Position numbers and translations under genes: made by a program. Below are positions 61,777-64,000 of a stretch of DNA of 64,000 nt, piece by piece (position 1 is the stretch's first letter; each line of letters starts with the position of its first letter). This DNA comes from Otis tarda. Its lineage: Eukaryota; Chordata; Aves; Otidiformes; Otididae. Location of the stretch: the NCBI GenBank assembly GCA_026413225.1, contig CM048557.1, positions 43,779,371 through 43,843,370 on the forward strand, written 5' to 3'. A model generated the notes under the pieces. The model did not search any database and was not told where the DNA came from. It worked only from the letters and a program-made list of their open reading frames with translations.

Positions 61777-64000
61777 ATGGCATACTGATGGATCATCTTT
61801 TCCTTCCAGTCTCCTGGAGATCTACTAAGGCATAATGATAATTTAGGTATTTTAGAAGCTGGAAGCATCACTGGAAACGGAACACAAGTTGATTCAGATA
61901 AATTTTGTTCATATGCACAGTATTTGTAAAACATTCTGTCTGCTCAACCCTATTCTCTTTAAGAAATACTGCTATATAGGCTCAGTTCTTCCCGGAGTCA
62001 TTAATCTTAGAGGCCTCGTCTGGGAATCTCAAACTGTGAAGCAGCTGTCAGTGCTTCAGAAGGAAACACAAGCGGCCAGAATGAACACTAGTGCTGTTTC
62101 TTGCTTGTTCCTGCCATTGTGCAACAACACTCGCCAGCACTATAACAGAAATGCACATTTAGGGCCTCCTAAAATTATTTAAACAGCTATTAGATTAAGA
62201 CACAACTTTTCTATTCATAAATAGACTGTATTTTCAGTTTAAAGACTTTTTCAAATTAAAATCTCCCAAACTGTAGAATTTTTTCTTTCTAGTAATATTC
62301 CACTATCTTAAACAGAAAATTGATTTTTTAAAACTTATTTGAAAATACAGAAAAAATCAATAACAAATGAAAAATTCTTCTCAAATTGTTTTTAAGGAGA
62401 ATTCTTATTCTTCTGCATTATTTTTAACTTCACTAACTTATAATTCAAAGAAAAGAAAAGCAGTGGTTTTAAAGCACTAGTTTATATCTTTATACTAGCC
62501 CAACTTCTATCTACAAAAAGAAGATATGCAAGGGCGTTGACTGTTCTTATGATCTCAGATCTAACCTACATGTTTCTATGCAATATTTTACCAGGACATT
62601 CATCATACTTCGGGCACTGAAATGCAATAACATAAATTCAGTTAAAATTAAATTGGCCACATATTGCCCATTTTGTTCCTCACCCTTGGAGGCTGTCAAA
62701 GGAGGCAGAGAATACTGGACCATACCCAGAACCTCAAATTCATGAGAATTTATGTTTGTGAAACAGCATGCTCCTCAGGCCTATAAGCAAGCGAGAGACA
62801 ATGAAGCAGAATAAGAAGCCAATGCCCTGTGAGCAGATGATGAATGTGTCTAGCTTTGTAAAGAGTCACATCTGGTATTATAACTCCTTGCCTCTCCAAG
62901 TTTGGTAACTGAATAGCATATATTCTTCTTAAGAATTGTGATTGCCAAAAAAAAATGGTTTGACGTACAAATGTTTCGAAAATATGCTTCATACAAAAGT
63001 TGCTGGCTTAGGAGCTGAGTCAGAGATTCAATGATAAGGTAAGTATGCTGAAGTTTGGTAAGTAAGATACTATCTTCTTTTGACCCTTTTCCAAAACAAA
63101 GACTGTCCTGGAAATAACTAAGATGTTATTAGCTCTTCAACTTTTTCCTCTTGCTGTCCTGCTTCTGAATATGTTTTGCAGTTGCTGCTGGTACTAACAA
63201 GAAGCTTTGCAAAACAAGGATAGAAACGAAGATTTGAAAGACGGCATCATGCCACTGGGTAATATTGATATAGAAGTTAAGAATCCAAAAGAAAACAGTT
63301 CGTAAATAAATTTAGTGATGTAGCAAAGCCAGTTATCTCCAAATGATTGTCTGTGAGTCTATCATCTACAAATTCACAGAGGCATTATTTCCTAATTTTA
63401 CAAGAAAATGATGTAATAATTAATTTTGTTATTTTATGGACTGAGAGAATTAAGATGTAAGAGGGATTGCATTGTTTGTTTCCACAAAGATTTTGCTTTT
63501 TCCAAAATAAGCGACTCACCCACCAATATACTTTTATTATACCATGGTATATAGAGTAGCATCAGAAGACACTGAAGGTCATCTTGTTTGTAGAAGACTG
63601 GAAAAGATAATCTTTTAAGAACCTCATAACAGGAAAGATAATCTTGGCTTGGAACAATGGCTGAATTTTCTTCTCTATTCTTTCCTTTATTTTCTTTGCA
63701 ACTGTTTTATAAGGTAGTGCAGTCTCAGGTTTGGTCTTACCTTAAATTGTCAGTCAAAGGAGATGGACAAAAAATGGAAAAAAGATTTTGAAACAGAATG
63801 TATTTTCATAAAATACGGTGTTTGCTTTCCGGCTCTCAGGAAAGGTGCCAATAACTTCCATCTAACGTGCAATTTATATGCCAAAGTTTGAAGCAATAAC
63901 ATCTGCAAAGAAAAATCCTACTGAAATGAAGCGACCATAATTTTCTCAGAGTAGAAAAAAAAATTATTAACTTGCTCAAAAATCTCAGTGTTATCTTTAT
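61777..64000. other. Unique intronic sequence
   Basis: No gene or repeat family recognised. It contains the candidate regulatory segment at 61985-62200. The rest is AT-rich. Confidence 0.6.
61985..62200. promoter_or_regulatory. Candidate conserved non-coding element (unproven)
   Basis: A mixed-composition unique segment next to AT-rich DNA. It contains an overlapping SOX-like CCATTGT (62114-62120) and C/EBP-like TTGTGCAA (62117-62124), followed by an AAATTATTTAAACAG stretch. A reading based only on sequence texture and locus. Confidence 0.2.

Larger units (their letters stand above)
2420..64000 (-). other. SLC25A21: SLC25A21 long upstream intron (at least 61.6 kb)
   Basis: Everything to the right of the exon is read as the intron preceding it, because no further exon with carrier homology was found. 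The preceding exon should end with a phase-1 split glycine codon after a sequence like REASRQIVAGGSA; I searched the minus strand for it without success. The acceptor end is 2420-2434. The intron is hosted by seven CR1 copies and one LTR, listed separately. That it is one intron is an inference; an unrecognised alternative first exon or nested transcript cannot be excluded. Confidence 0.75.

Noticed and set aside
1..64000. tRNA, rRNA, CRISPR, operon or prokaryotic signals
   Set aside because: None seen; composition, splice sites and CR1/LTR content show a bird nuclear genome.

Overview
This window is bird nuclear DNA: non-coding, AT-rich, and lying almost entirely inside very long introns. 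Avian CR1 LINE fragments with the typical 3' tail of short ATTCTATG-type repeats, an avian-type LTR of about 1.1 kb, and vertebrate splice signals all point to a bird. I infer Neoaves rather than chicken from the LTR type, with low confidence.

The key landmark is a single 49-nt coding exon on the minus strand at 2371-2419. It has a clean acceptor and a consensus donor, and it encodes LVEICLMHPLDVVKT, the first mitochondrial-carrier signature of SLC25A21, the mitochondrial 2-oxodicarboxylate carrier. The gene runs right to left. Bases 1-2370 are the start of the next intron, and 2420-64000 is at least 61.6 kb of the preceding intron. I found no other exon. In vertebrates SLC25A21 lies next to PAX9, and its introns are regarded as carrying regulatory DNA for that neighbour. 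Several unique segments are therefore listed as low-confidence regulatory candidates.

The remainder is a record of transposon insertions. CR1 copies lie at 2575-3039 (+), 11262-13593 (+, 2.3 kb, several frameshifts), 19252-19620 (-, internally deleted), 25075-25510 (+, old), 40733-42408 (-, young, one frameshift in the visible ORF2), 45332-46520 (-, an ancient L3-like copy) and 57557-58137 (-). A probable solo LTR with an internal array of about 49 bp period lies at 60643-61776 (+). All the longest open frames, apart from a few chance ones, fall inside these elements.

Other structures not explained by transposons are a 162-bp direct duplication (46776-46937 and 48324-48485, three mismatches), a 20-bp-stem hairpin at 20585-20628, a perfect 22-bp palindrome at 3906-3927, a 15-bp tandem repeat at 47703-47739, and a pair of long antisense open frames at 54865-55358. 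I saw no tRNA, rRNA, CRISPR array or complete protein-coding gene.
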